Positions 8,394-17,817 of a stretch of DNA of 64,000 bases are shown in pieces (position 1 is the first letter of the stretch; each line of letters starts with the position of its first letter). The stretch spans positions 124,001 to 188,000 of the forward strand of contig JAFSGE010000025.1 of the NCBI GenBank assembly GCA_017434885.1, given 5' to 3'. Under the pieces are notes generated by a model. The model made no database searches, had not been told where the DNA came from, and saw nothing but the letters and a program-made list of their open reading frames with translations. The DNA comes from Lachnospiraceae bacterium (GTDB lineage Bacteria > Bacillota > Clostridia > Lachnospirales > Lachnospiraceae). The translations under genes and the position numbers were made by a program.

Positions 8394-9796
8394 AAACGGA
8401 ATTAATTGTTATCGGTGGCGGTCCGGCGGGGATGGCAGCTGCGCTGTCTGCTCGTGAACACGGTATAAAAGATATTCTGATTTTGGAGAGAGACAGTGAA
8501 CTTGGCGGGATTTTAAACCAGTGCATTCACAATGGATTCGGACTTCATACTTTTAAGGAGGAACTGACCGGACCGGAATATGCAGCACGTTATGTACAGC
8601 AGATAAAGGAAAAAGAAATTCCGTATTTTTTAGACACTATGGTAATTGATGTGCAGGGGGGCGACCCTTGCAGAGTGATTGCCATGAACAAAGATAAAGG
8701 ACTTTTTGAAATAATGTGCAGTGCAGTGATTCTGGCAATGGGATGCAGGGAAAGAGCCAGAGGAGCCATGAATATACCGGGAACGCGTCCTTCGGGAATT
8801 TATGCGGCGGGAACAGCACAGTTTTTTGTGAATCGGGAAGGAAAACTTCCGGGGAAGGAAGTTGTGATACTTGGCTCCGGTGATATCGGACTGATTATGG
8901 CGCGCCGTATGAGGTTGCAGGGTGCAAAGGTTAAAATGGTAGCAGAGATTATGCCTTATTCGGGCGGTCTTAAGCGGAATATTGTCCAGTGTCTGGATGA
9001 TTTTGACATTCCGCTGAAATTGAGTCATACTGTAGTAGAGATACACGGAAAGTCACGGGTAGAAGGGGTTACCGTGGCAAAAGTAGATGAAAATTTAATT
9101 CCCATAAAGGGAACGGAAGAGTATGTTTCCTGTGATACGGTTTTATTTTCCTGCGGACTGATACCGGAAAATGAACTGACAGTGGCAGCAGGGGCACAGA
9201 TGGACTTGGTGACAAAAGGACCAGTAGTGAATGGCAGACTGGAAACGACAGCAGAAGGGATATTTGCCTGCGGTAATGTGCTGCATGTACATGATTTGGT
9301 GGATAATGTATCAAAAGAAGCTGAGGAAGCAGGGCATTATGCGGCAGAGTATATTAAGAAGAAACCTTCTGATTGGGGAGAGGCATTAAGACCAAAAATT
9401 CCGCAGAAAAGTAAGTGTATTCTGCCTAACGACAGGGATACATCCAAAACGTTAATTTGCATCGGATGCCCGGTAGGGTGTCTGATTACGGTAATTGAAG
9501 AAAACGGAGAACTTACCGTTACCGGAAATACCTGTGCCAAAGGAGAAGCATATGCGCGAAATGAAATGACTGCGCCAAAGAGGACGGTGACTTCATTTAT
9601 AAAAGTAAAACAGGGGATTAGACCGGTGGTAGCCGTGAAAACAGCAGAAGAAATTCCTAAAGAAAAAATCAGGCAGTGTATGGAAGAAATTCAAAGAGCA
9701 TTCTGCACGGCGCCTGTCTCGGTAGGAGATGTACTGGTTGAAAACGTAGCACAGACGGGGGTTGCTGTTGTGGCAACTGCCAACGTAACGGCTTGA
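8390..9796 (+). CDS. NAD(P)/FAD oxidoreductase fused to a DUF1667-like cysteine domain
   Basis: 468 residues. Residues 1-320 are a two-dinucleotide-fold flavoprotein: FAD motif VIGGGPAGMAAALSA near the start, CGNVLHVHDLVDN near its end and a second GSGDIG motif near residue 164. From about residue 340 the protein has CIGCPVGC and a further NTCAK, then the conserved tail typical of DUF1667, which in many Clostridia is a separate small gene next to these flavoproteins. ATGA overlap with the upstream dehydrogenase implies coupled translation. The role is inferred: electron transfer from the glycerol-3-phosphate dehydrogenase to an acceptor, similar to the GlpABC idea. Confidence 0.8.
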   Translation: MKTELIVIGGGPAGMAAALSAREHGIKDILILERDSELGGILNQCIHNGFGLHTFKEELTGPEYAARYVQQIKEKEIPYFLDTMVIDVQGGDPCRVIAMNKDKGLFEIMCSAVILAMGCRERARGAMNIPGTRPSGIYAAGTAQFFVNREGKLPGKEVVILGSGDIGLIMARRMRLQGAKVKMVAEIMPYSGGLKRNIVQCLDDFDIPLKLSHTVVEIHGKSRVEGVTVAKVDENLIPIKGTEEYVSCDTVLFSCGLIPENELTVAAGAQMDLVTKGPVVNGRLETTAEGIFACGNVLHVHDLVDNVSKEAEEAGHYAAEYIKKKPSDWGEALRPKIPQKSKCILPNDRDTSKTLICIGCPVGCLITVIEENGELTVTGNTCAKGEAYARNEMTAPKRTVTSFIKVKQGIRPVVAVKTAEEIPKEKIRQCMEEIQRAFCTAPVSVGDVLVENVAQTGVAVVATANVTA

Positions 9797-9877
9797 GGCG
9801 GCGCAAATGTAGCAGGCGATACAAAAGTGTTACACGAATATAAAACGGGGAAACAGCAAAGAGAAGGAAGGGGTTAT

Positions 9878-11374
9878 ATGAGCAAATATATTATGGCACT
9901 TGACCAGGGAACCACCAGTTCCCGCTGTATTCTTTTTGATAAAAAAGGAAATATATGCAGCATGGCGCAGAAGGAATTTACACAAATTTATCCCAAGCCC
10001 GGTTGGGTAGAACACAATCCCATGGAAATCTGGTCATCCCAGCTTGCGGTTACCATGGAAGCCATGGCAAAAGTGGGAGCAGGAGCGGAGGACATTGCAG
10101 GTATCGGAATTACCAATCAGAGAGAAACTGCCATTGTCTGGAACAGGGAGACGGGAGAGCCGGTATATAATGCCATCGTGTGGCAATGCCGCAGGACTGC
10201 GGAGAAGATTGATGAACTGGTGGCGCAGGGATATGGCGAACTGATAAAGGAGCGGACAGGGCTTGTGCCGGATGCTTATTTCAGCGGTACTAAGATTGCG
10301 TGGATTTTGGAGCATGTACCGGGAGCAAGAGAGCTTGCAGGAGAGGGCAAGCTGCTGTTTGGTACAGTAGACAGCTGGCTGATTTATAATTTAACCAAAG
10401 GACGCGTTCATGTAACGGATTATACAAATGCTTCCAGAACTATGATATTTGACATCCACAAGCTTTGCTGGGATAAAGAACTGCTGCAATTGCTTGATAT
10501 ACCGGAGTCGATGTTGCCGCAGGTAAAGCCTTCCGCTTATCTGTACGGGTATACTGATGCTTCGGTTCTCGGCGGAGAAATTCCCATTGCGGGAATTGCC
10601 GGTGACCAACAGGCGGCATTGTTCGGACAATGTTGCTTTGGCAAAGGACAGGTAAAGAATACATACGGAACAGGTTGCTTTTTGCTGATGAATACCGGTA
10701 AGGAAGCAATTACTTCGCAAAAAGGTTTACTTACAACTATTGCGGCAAGTGTGGGTGATGAGGTAGAATATGCATTAGAGGGAAGTGTGTTTGTAGCCGG
10801 CGCAGCGGTGCAATGGCTCAGAGACGGCATGCGGATGATTAAATCGGCGTCCCAGACAGGAGAGTATGCAGAGAAAGTGCAGGATACCGGCGAGGTTTAT
10901 ATGGTGCCTGCGTTTGCGGGAATGGGAGCTCCTTACTGGAATCCCTATGCGCGTGGTACTATTGTAGGGATTACAAGAGGATGCGAAAAAGAACATTTTA
11001 TCCGCGCAGCACTTGAATCTATCGCCTATCAGACGTATGATGTACTTAAGGCAATGGAAGAGGATGCAGGTGTTTCCATTGCAGGACTTAAAGTAGATGG
11101 CGGAGCCAGCGCAAACGATTTTCTGATGCAGTTTCAGGCGGATATACTTGGTGCCAAGGTATACAGACCACAGTGCATTGAAACAACGGCGCTTGGAGCG
11201 GCTTATCTTGCAGGACTTGCCACAGGTTATTACAAGAGCAGGGATGAAATCTGTGAAAACTGGCAGCTTGGCAAGGTGTTTAATGCCGGCATGGGCGAGC
11301 ATACAAGGACAAAATTATTAAAAGGCTGGAAGAAGGCTGTAAATTGCGCACTGATGTGGGCACAGCAGGAGTGA
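9878..11374 (+). CDS. glpK: Glycerol kinase
   Basis: 498 residues, the usual length for GlpK, which phosphorylates glycerol to glycerol-3-phosphate with ATP in the cytoplasm. Family signatures: [15 protein letters not shown] at the N-terminus, [12 protein letters not shown] around residue 80, the glycerol-binding WQCRRT, and [18 protein letters not shown] in the C-terminal domain. ATG 9878 follows AAGGAAGGGG; an earlier in-frame start at 9827 has no ribosome site. It sits third in the operon after the two oxidoreductases, completing glycerol conversion to dihydroxyacetone phosphate. No glycerol facilitator gene is seen here. Confidence 0.96.
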   Translation: MSKYIMALDQGTTSSRCILFDKKGNICSMAQKEFTQIYPKPGWVEHNPMEIWSSQLAVTMEAMAKVGAGAEDIAGIGITNQRETAIVWNRETGEPVYNAIVWQCRRTAEKIDELVAQGYGELIKERTGLVPDAYFSGTKIAWILEHVPGARELAGEGKLLFGTVDSWLIYNLTKGRVHVTDYTNASRTMIFDIHKLCWDKELLQLLDIPESMLPQVKPSAYLYGYTDASVLGGEIPIAGIAGDQQAALFGQCCFGKGQVKNTYGTGCFLLMNTGKEAITSQKGLLTTIAASVGDEVEYALEGSVFVAGAAVQWLRDGMRMIKSASQTGEYAEKVQDTGEVYMVPAFAGMGAPYWNPYARGTIVGITRGCEKEHFIRAALESIAYQTYDVLKAMEEDAGVSIAGLKVDGGASANDFLMQFQADILGAKVYRPQCIETTALGAAYLAGLATGYYKSRDEICENWQLGKVFNAGMGEHTRTKLLKGWKKAVNCALMWAQQE

Positions 11375-11378
11375 GGGT

Positions 11379-13661
11379 ATGAAGGAAATTAAAGCAGGAA
11401 CCGTATTGGTTACAGAGGGTGAAAAATTTTTGGAGCGGTCTTTGATTATGAAGGGAAATGTAAGGGCCGTTGCAGGTGGTTTGAATCTGCTTTTCAGAGC
11501 AGGCGATGTGATTGGATTATGCGAAGCGGATAAGGATGAAGCGCTGTTTGAATACCGCGCAGAGACAGATTTGAATATTCTTCCTTTTACAGGAGATAAG
11601 AACCAGTTCAAGGCTGTCATGGAGAAAAATAACGAAATAGCCCGCTATTGCATTTCGTCCTTGTTCAGACAAATGAATGATATCCGCGGCAGATGTGGAG
11701 TGTTACGTGTAGAGAGCGATACTTTGTGGCAGTACGTAAGGGATTGTTATGACAGATACGTAGCATCCTGCGAAGAAGACGGAAGTATGCCGGAGCAGCT
11801 TCCGGGGTATGAGGAACTGCAGAAACCGGAGTTTGAGCAATATCCGCCGGAGTGGTATGAAGGTTATTATGCTACTATGGAACAGATGTTATCGGTATGG
11901 GATTACAATAAGACGGATTATGATTTCATTTATGGGTTCATAGTGAAGACGGCAGAAGATATGCAGGAGATGGTATCCTATTGCAAAGAGGTGCATGCTT
12001 ACAGGGAAGAATTATGCCGTTATCTGATGACAGAAGATGAAGCAGATTTATTCAGATTGTATACCAATATGTATATGGCAAAAATGGAAGAGGGAGTACC
12101 GACAGAAAGATTGTTGGCACTTAAAATAAAGATTAAGGAAATCGTCTCTTTTGCACAGAAGTATTGTGAGACGGAAGCGGCTTCTTATCAGGCAAGAATG
12201 GAGGAATTTGAAAAGAACGTCATGGAACTGGAAAAGCAAAATAATGATAAGACAATGGAAAATGCCATGAGTAATGCAAATGTGAAGGAGATTTTAGCAG
12301 AGATAAGCGGTTCTCTTGATAAAATTTTGGCATATGCGGAATGCGGAGAGCAGGTGGCGGCCAGCTTTAAGAAGTTTGTGCTTGCCTACAAGAAAATGTC
12401 CAACAAAAACAGCAGTGATGATATGGCACGTAAGCTCAGACATGAGCTGACAACACTGTTCTATAAGGTTTACACGGCAGCTTTTCAGGTTAGTATCAAA
12501 GACAGGGAAGTTCCTGTACTGATTAAGATGCTTTTTAACTTCGGCTATGTGGATGAAGAACTGGCAGGTGTGAACAACGCGGTGCAGCTTTATCAGCTTG
12601 CAAAGAATATGCCCACCTCACCGGAAAAAGGTGTTTATTCCATGTATGAGTGGTTGATGGCTATTTATACGGGACAGAAGGAACCCGGACGTAATGAATT
12701 TGACATGGATTACGGCGAGTATTTAAGAGAGCAGCGCAAGATGGGAAAAATCAGCGAAGCGCAGGAGCGCTCTTTAATAGATAATAAAGCATCCAAGGTG
12801 CTTTACGAGCTTGAAAATGTATTTCCGTCTGTTAACAAAATCAGTTTCGGACGTCCCAGTACGTTCTGCCCGTTATTTTCCAAGCATAATATTTTGAAGC
12901 CCTTGGAATCGGTAATTGTAACGGAAGAAAAGATTACGGACATTATTCAAAGTATCCGCTTTGTAGATTTTGGTGCGTTTTACAGGGAAACCATGTATGC
13001 AGAACCTGATAAAGGTATTCCCAAAGAGGTAATACAGGTGGAAGTACTTCCGGATGTGATTCTTGCGCCCAACATCGGAACCAGAGGTGTTATGTGGCAG
13101 GAAGTAGAAGGTAAGAAGAGAACCACACCTGCCAGAATGATTTGTTCCGTATTCCAGTTAGAAGACCTGTTCCTTACCATGATTCGTCTGACGGCGGAGT
13201 TCCGTTGGGAAATGTGTAAGCGTATTCAGGGCGGCAGATGGAATGATGTTACGGAACGTTCCCTCACCAGTGAATACTGTGATTATGCACAGTTCTACAA
13301 GAAAAATAAAGATTTGTCCACAGATACCAAGGAAAAGATTAAGGTACAGCTTACCAAGGCGAGAAATAACTTTAAAGAAATGTTTATCGTGGATTATATT
13401 TCCTGGGTTCGTTATGAGAGTGCAGGTTCTCCGAGACTGAACAAACTGGTAAGAAATATTCTGTATACATACTGTCCGTTCCCGAAAGCTGTTGCAAGCA
13501 AATTGGTGGCAAACCCCATGTACAAGGAAATCGTGGACAAGCATAACATCAGAACAGCGCAGAAAATCCATCATGCGGAGAATGTGTGTAAGAAACTGAC
13601 CAATATGGGTAAGCCCATACCGGAAGAATACGAGAACTACAAGAAGTTCCTTGAAATGTAG
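11379..13661 (+). CDS. Large unknown protein with a cyclic-nucleotide-binding-like N-terminal domain
   Basis: 760 residues, no function recognised. Residues 1-100 look like a Crp-type beta-roll: IKAGTVLVTEGE, IMKGNVRAV and FRAGDVIG occupy the positions of the glycine-marked turns of cNMP-binding domains. The ligand-contact residues cannot be confirmed. The remaining 650 residues are mostly helical and charged, with a possible coiled coil at about 265-300 (MEEFEKNVMELEKQNND), and no transmembrane segment or helix-turn-helix is visible. It starts four bases after glpK, and a Nudix gene follows 24 bases later, so it is probably in the glycerol operon. A ligand-sensing scaffold is only a guess. 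Confidence 0.7.
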   Translation: MKEIKAGTVLVTEGEKFLERSLIMKGNVRAVAGGLNLLFRAGDVIGLCEADKDEALFEYRAETDLNILPFTGDKNQFKAVMEKNNEIARYCISSLFRQMNDIRGRCGVLRVESDTLWQYVRDCYDRYVASCEEDGSMPEQLPGYEELQKPEFEQYPPEWYEGYYATMEQMLSVWDYNKTDYDFIYGFIVKTAEDMQEMVSYCKEVHAYREELCRYLMTEDEADLFRLYTNMYMAKMEEGVPTERLLALKIKIKEIVSFAQKYCETEAASYQARMEEFEKNVMELEKQNNDKTMENAMSNANVKEILAEISGSLDKILAYAECGEQVAASFKKFVLAYKKMSNKNSSDDMARKLRHELTTLFYKVYTAAFQVSIKDREVPVLIKMLFNFGYVDEELAGVNNAVQLYQLAKNMPTSPEKGVYSMYEWLMAIYTGQKEPGRNEFDMDYGEYLREQRKMGKISEAQERSLIDNKASKVLYELENVFPSVNKISFGRPSTFCPLFSKHNILKPLESVIVTEEKITDIIQSIRFVDFGAFYRETMYAEPDKGIPKEVIQVEVLPDVILAPNIGTRGVMWQEVEGKKRTTPARMICSVFQLEDLFLTMIRLTAEFRWEMCKRIQGGRWNDVTERSLTSEYCDYAQFYKKNKDLSTDTKEKIKVQLTKARNNFKEMFIVDYISWVRYESAGSPRLNKLVRNILYTYCPFPKAVASKLVANPMYKEIVDKHNIRTAQKIHHAENVCKKLTNMGKPIPEEYENYKKFLEM

Positions 13662-13685
13662 GAAGCGGTCATAAAGAGGAAAAAC

Positions 13686-14321
13686 ATGAATCGGAAAATG
13701 AGAAAATATACCGATATCAAAAAATTGACAGACAATCGTTTTTTAAATTTATATGAGATGGATGCCCTTGCCGGTGACGGAACGCCTTTTCACTATTATT
13801 TTGCGTCCCGTAACCGGGAGGATGACCTTCCGCTGAAAACAGGAAAGATACCGGCTAACGGCATTGTGATTTATGCGCTTTGGAAAGAGGATCCTTCAAA
13901 AATAGTGATGATTCGGCAATACCGGTATCCGCTGGACGCTTACTTATATGAGCTTCCGGCAGGACTGATAGATGAAGGCGAAACTGCACGTGAAGCTGCC
14001 ATTCGGGAAATGAAAGAGGAGACAGGACTTACTTTTGAACCTTTTACCGATGGTGATGAAGCGTTTGAGAAACCGTACTTTTTGGGAGCGGGACTTACTG
14101 ATGAGACCAGTACATCCGTGTTCGGATATGCTTCGGGGAAAATCAGCGATGCTTATCTGGAAAAAACAGAGTCCATTGAAGTGCTTTTAGCTGACAGGCA
14201 AAAGGCATTGGAGCTCATGAGAAAAGAGAGGATTTCCTTGCGGGCAGCGTTTTTGCTGATGCTGTTTCTGAATCAGGATAAAAGGAATCCGTTTGCTTTT
14301 TTGAAAAAAGATTCTGATTGA
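13686..14321 (+). CDS. Nudix hydrolase, ADP-ribose pyrophosphatase-like
   Basis: 211 residues. A full Nudix box is present: G-x5-E-x7-REMKEETGL at about residues 98-120 (GLIDEGETAREAAIREMK begins it). Nudix enzymes cut nucleoside diphosphates linked to another group; the preceding strand IVMIRQYRYPLDAYLYELPAG resembles ADP-sugar pyrophosphatases (only the core QYRYPLDAYLYELPAG is quoted as diagnostic). It follows the unknown 760-residue protein by 24 bases and may close the operon. Actual substrate is not determinable. Confidence 0.88.
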   Translation: MNRKMRKYTDIKKLTDNRFLNLYEMDALAGDGTPFHYYFASRNREDDLPLKTGKIPANGIVIYALWKEDPSKIVMIRQYRYPLDAYLYELPAGLIDEGETAREAAIREMKEETGLTFEPFTDGDEAFEKPYFLGAGLTDETSTSVFGYASGKISDAYLEKTESIEVLLADRQKALELMRKERISLRAAFLLMLFLNQDKRNPFAFLKKDSD

Positions 14322-14387
14322 TAAAAAATACCAAAATCAAGCTGTTATTTTTGTGAATTATTTGCTTTTTATATGCTGGTTATCCGG

Positions 14388-14436
14388 TTGACATTGTTGA
14401 AAATTACTTTATAATTTAATTAAAAATAAGTAATTT
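14388..14436 (+). promoter_or_regulatory. Sigma-A promoter of the alpha-galactosidase gene with inverted-repeat operator candidate
   Basis: TTGACA (14388-14393), 16-bp spacer, TATAAT (14410-14415). A perfect 9-bp inverted repeat AAATTACTT (14401-14409) / AAGTAATTT (14428-14436) straddles the -10 box, well placed for repression or activation. Similar AATTACTT/AAGTAA words recur around 18731 and 18817, near the araC-type regulator and the binding-protein gene. Confidence 0.7.
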
Positions 14437-14478
14437 CAATTAATTATATGTTAAAAAACAAATTCGGAGGCGGGAAAT

Positions 14479-16668
14479 ATGGCAATTCAATTTTATGAAA
14501 AAGAACAGCTTTTTAAATTGGATACAAAGAGCACAACCTATGCAATCGGCATTGTGGATGAAGAAAAATTTGTCGGACATATTTATTACGGAGAGAAGGT
14601 AAGTGATTACCGTCTGGGTTATCTGATGCGTACGGAGGAACCTCCTTTTGTACCTTCAAAGAATGACAGGGACAGAGTATCCTTCCTTGACAGCTTTGCC
14701 ATGGAATATCCGGCTCACGGACTGGGTGATTACAGAGAAAGCTGTATCAGTATCCGCACACTTGGCGGTAATGTGGCGCTTTCCCTTTCTTACATATCAC
14801 ATGAAATCACAAAAGGAAAAGTACCCTTTCAGGGATTACCCTCATCCTTTGGCAGTGAAGAAGAATGTAGTGTACTGTCAATTCTCTGTGAAGATAAGGT
14901 GACAGGAATCCGCGTGGTATTACAGTATGGTGTTTTTGAAGACGTAGATGTTATTACCAGAAGTGTAAAAGTGGTGAATGGCGGTGCGGAAGAAGTATAT
15001 CTGACTAAAGTATATTCTGCCTGCCTTGATATGGATAACAAAGAATTTGAGGCAATTTCCCTTCATGGTTCTTGGGCAAGAGAGAGACACAAACAGGTTG
15101 TACCTATCAGCCATGGCAAATACAGTGTGGAATCCATTCGCGGTGAGACCAGTCATCAGGATCACTGTTTTATGGCGTTGCAAACCAAGGGGACTACACA
15201 GGAATGTGGTGAAGTGTATGCCATGAATTTTGTGTATTCCGGTAATTTTAAAGTGATGGCACAGTCAGACCAGTTTGATCAGGTGCGCATGGTAATGGGT
15301 ATTCACCCTGAAGATTTTACATGGAAGCTGATGCCCGGTGAAGAATTCCAGGCTCCTGAGGTTGTGATGGTTTATTCTGCCGAAGGACTTGGACAGATGA
15401 CCAGAACCTTCCATGATTTTTATAGAAAGCATTTGATTCGTAGTCCTTATAAGGATAAAAAGCGTCCCATTCTGATTAACAATTGGGAAGCAACTTATTT
15501 TGATTTTAATACAGAAAAATTGATTGCTATTGCAAAGCAGGCATCCGAGCTGGGTATAGAAATGCTTGTTATGGATGACGGCTGGTTCGGTAACCGCTGT
15601 GATGACAACAGAGCGTTAGGTGACTGGTTTGTCAATGAAGATAAACTGCAGGGCGGTTTGAAGTATCTGGTGGATGAAGTGAATAAACTGGGTATGAAAT
15701 TCGGTATTTGGTTTGAGCCGGAAATGATTTCTCCGGACTCCGAGCTTTACCGTGCGCATCCCGACTGGGCGATTGCTATTAAGGGAAGAACACCCAGCCT
15801 TTGCAGAAACCAATATGTGCTTGACTTAACCCGCAGTGAGGTGCTTGACTATGCTTATGAGTGCGTGGCGAAGATACTCCGCAGTGCCAATATTGAATAT
15901 GTAAAGTGGGATATGAACAGACAGCTTTCCGATATCGGTTCTGCCGAGCTTCCGGCAGACAGGATGGGTGAGCTTTATCACAGATATGTGCTTGCTGTGT
16001 ATGAGATGCAGGAGAGACTGATGAAGGAATTCCCTGATTTGCTTCTTGAGAACTGTTCCGGCGGCGGTGCAAGATTTGACCCCGGTATGCTGTTCTACAG
16101 TCCTCAGATTTGGTGTTCCGATGATACGGATGCCATTGAAAGACTTATGATTCAGGAAGGAACTGCTTTGATTTATCCGTTGTCCGCAATGGGTGCTCAT
16201 GTTTCTGACTGTCCGAACCATACAGTGGGCAGAGTAACACCTTTTGAAACGAGAGGATATGTTGCACTGGCGGGAACCTTTGGTTATGAGCTTGATGTTA
16301 CAAGGATACCGGCAGCAGACCGTGAAATGATTCCCGAGCAGGTTGCGATGTATCACAAATATAATGATTTGGTAAGAGAAGGGGACTATTACAGAATTGC
16401 ATCTTATGCAGATAATCATTATTTTGATTGCTACGGTGTGGTAAGCAAGGATAAAAAGGAAGCCCTTTATACCTTTGTTCAGGTGTTGAACCGTCCGAAT
16501 TATCACAGCAGAAGAATCTGTCTGAAAGGTCTTGCCCCCGAAAAGCAATACCGCATCGAGGGAGAAGAACGCATTTATATAGGCGAACTTCTTATGAAAG
16601 CAGGTATCAATGTACCGAATCCCTGGGGAGACTTCGTGGGAAAACTGATTCATGTTACAGAGGTTTAG
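14479..16668 (+). CDS. GH36 alpha-galactosidase
   Basis: 729 residues, full length for clan GH-D family 36, which removes alpha-1,6-galactose from raffinose-type sugars or galactomannan side chains. Catalytic nucleophile is Asp478 in KWDMN; the acid/base is expected at Asp548 in WCSDDTD. Also visible are MDDGWFGNR in the barrel and CSGGGARFDPG. No signal peptide, so it acts in the cytoplasm. GGAGGCGGG precedes ATG 14479. It has its own strong promoter and is followed by a LacI-family regulator gene, placing it in the mannan locus as the debranching enzyme. Confidence 0.93.
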   Translation: MAIQFYEKEQLFKLDTKSTTYAIGIVDEEKFVGHIYYGEKVSDYRLGYLMRTEEPPFVPSKNDRDRVSFLDSFAMEYPAHGLGDYRESCISIRTLGGNVALSLSYISHEITKGKVPFQGLPSSFGSEEECSVLSILCEDKVTGIRVVLQYGVFEDVDVITRSVKVVNGGAEEVYLTKVYSACLDMDNKEFEAISLHGSWARERHKQVVPISHGKYSVESIRGETSHQDHCFMALQTKGTTQECGEVYAMNFVYSGNFKVMAQSDQFDQVRMVMGIHPEDFTWKLMPGEEFQAPEVVMVYSAEGLGQMTRTFHDFYRKHLIRSPYKDKKRPILINNWEATYFDFNTEKLIAIAKQASELGIEMLVMDDGWFGNRCDDNRALGDWFVNEDKLQGGLKYLVDEVNKLGMKFGIWFEPEMISPDSELYRAHPDWAIAIKGRTPSLCRNQYVLDLTRSEVLDYAYECVAKILRSANIEYVKWDMNRQLSDIGSAELPADRMGELYHRYVLAVYEMQERLMKEFPDLLLENCSGGGARFDPGMLFYSPQIWCSDDTDAIERLMIQEGTALIYPLSAMGAHVSDCPNHTVGRVTPFETRGYVALAGTFGYELDVTRIPAADREMIPEQVAMYHKYNDLVREGDYYRIASYADNHYFDCYGVVSKDKKEALYTFVQVLNRPNYHSRRICLKGLAPEKQYRIEGEERIYIGELLMKAGINVPNPWGDFVGKLIHVTEV

Positions 16669-16732
16669 TTACTGATTCGGAATAACTTAAAAAGACCAAA
16701 GAATAATCATCAGCAGCAAAAGGAGAATGAAT

Positions 16733-17755
16733 ATGGCAAAGGCCGTAAAACTTGCTGACATAGCGGAAATTATGAATGTAAGTACCGTAACGGTGTCCAA
16801 AGCGCTATCGGACCAAAAGGGCGTCAGCGAGGAGCTTCGTGAAAAAATTAAACAACTGGCTCAGGAGATGGGATATAAGTCGCCCACTGCCATGAGGATG
16901 CAGAGCGCGCAGAAGAGTTATAATATCGGTGTGCTGATTTCAGAGCGGTATTTTGACCAGAATGAATCTTTTTATTGGCAGATGTATCAGCAGGTAGCAA
17001 CCAGAGCAGTGGCAAAAGAGTGCTTTACCATGTTGGAGCTTGTTGCCTATGAGAAAGAAAGACAGCTTGAAATGCCTAAGCTTTTGCGGGAAAATAAAGT
17101 GGATGGCCTGATTATCATTGGCCTTTTGAAAGAAAAATATTTGGAGATGTTAAGACAAAACATCCGTGTGCCCTTTGTGTGCCTGGATTTTTATGATAAG
17201 AAGCATGAGTGCGATGCGGTGATTACCGATAATTATTATGGTATGTACAAGATGACAAACTATCTGTTTGACATGGGACATACGGAAATTGCTTATGTGG
17301 GAACACTTCTTTATACGGGAAGTATTACGGATCGCTATTTCGGTTATGCCAAAGCACTTATGGAACATGGAAAGAAAGTGCGGGAAGACTGGATTATAGA
17401 AGACAGAGATATGCTAAACGGACAGAGAGAGGATGGGTTTACGTTAAATTTCCCGGAGGAGATGCCGACGGCATTTGTCTGCAACTGTGACTTGACAGCC
17501 GGTGTGGTAATCAATGCTTTGCAGGAAAGAGGTTACCGTGTTCCGGAAGATATTTCTGTGGTAGGATTTGATAACTATATTCATCCCAGTGTCTGCAATG
17601 TGGGAATTACGACCTATGCGGTTGATATTAAAGAAATGGCAAAAAAAGCAATCAACATTATGACCAGAAAAATGTCCGGCGAGCATTATAAACAGGGAAT
17701 TGCCATTGTGGAAGGTCATATGGTGATAAAAGACAGCGTAAAACAGATTGTTTAA
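16733..17755 (+). CDS. LacI-family transcriptional regulator
   Basis: 340 residues. The N-terminal helix-turn-helix KLADIAEIMNVSTVTVSKAL (exactly the LacI pattern) is followed by a periplasmic-binding-protein-like sugar sensor ending in VVGFDNY...TTYAVD. ATG 16733 is preferred: AGGAG at 16721-16725 leaves 7 bases to it, but only one base to the alternative ATG at 16727. It follows the GH36 gene by about 60 bases and ends at a shared hairpin facing the AraC-family gene. Likely a local, sugar-released repressor of the mannan locus; effector unknown. Confidence 0.92.
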   Translation: MAKAVKLADIAEIMNVSTVTVSKALSDQKGVSEELREKIKQLAQEMGYKSPTAMRMQSAQKSYNIGVLISERYFDQNESFYWQMYQQVATRAVAKECFTMLELVAYEKERQLEMPKLLRENKVDGLIIIGLLKEKYLEMLRQNIRVPFVCLDFYDKKHECDAVITDNYYGMYKMTNYLFDMGHTEIAYVGTLLYTGSITDRYFGYAKALMEHGKKVREDWIIEDRDMLNGQREDGFTLNFPEEMPTAFVCNCDLTAGVVINALQERGYRVPEDISVVGFDNYIHPSVCNVGITTYAVDIKEMAKKAINIMTRKMSGEHYKQGIAIVEGHMVIKDSVKQIV

Positions 17756-17783
17756 GAAAAAGATATTATATAGGTATTTGTAA

Positions 17784-17817
17784 AAACAGCGGAGACTTAC
17801 AGAGTCATCCGCTGTTT
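17784..17817. terminator. Terminator hairpin between convergent regulators
   Basis: AAACAGCGGA (17784-17793) pairs perfectly with TCCGCTGTTT (17808-17817). A-rich and T-rich flanks allow stopping from either side. The stop codon of the AraC-family gene lies in the loop. Confidence 0.75.

Noticed and set aside
15826-16653. 275-codon open frame on the minus strand
   Set aside because: Lies wholly inside the GH36 gene, has no family resemblance and a Cys/His/Ile-rich composition typical of antisense shadow frames.
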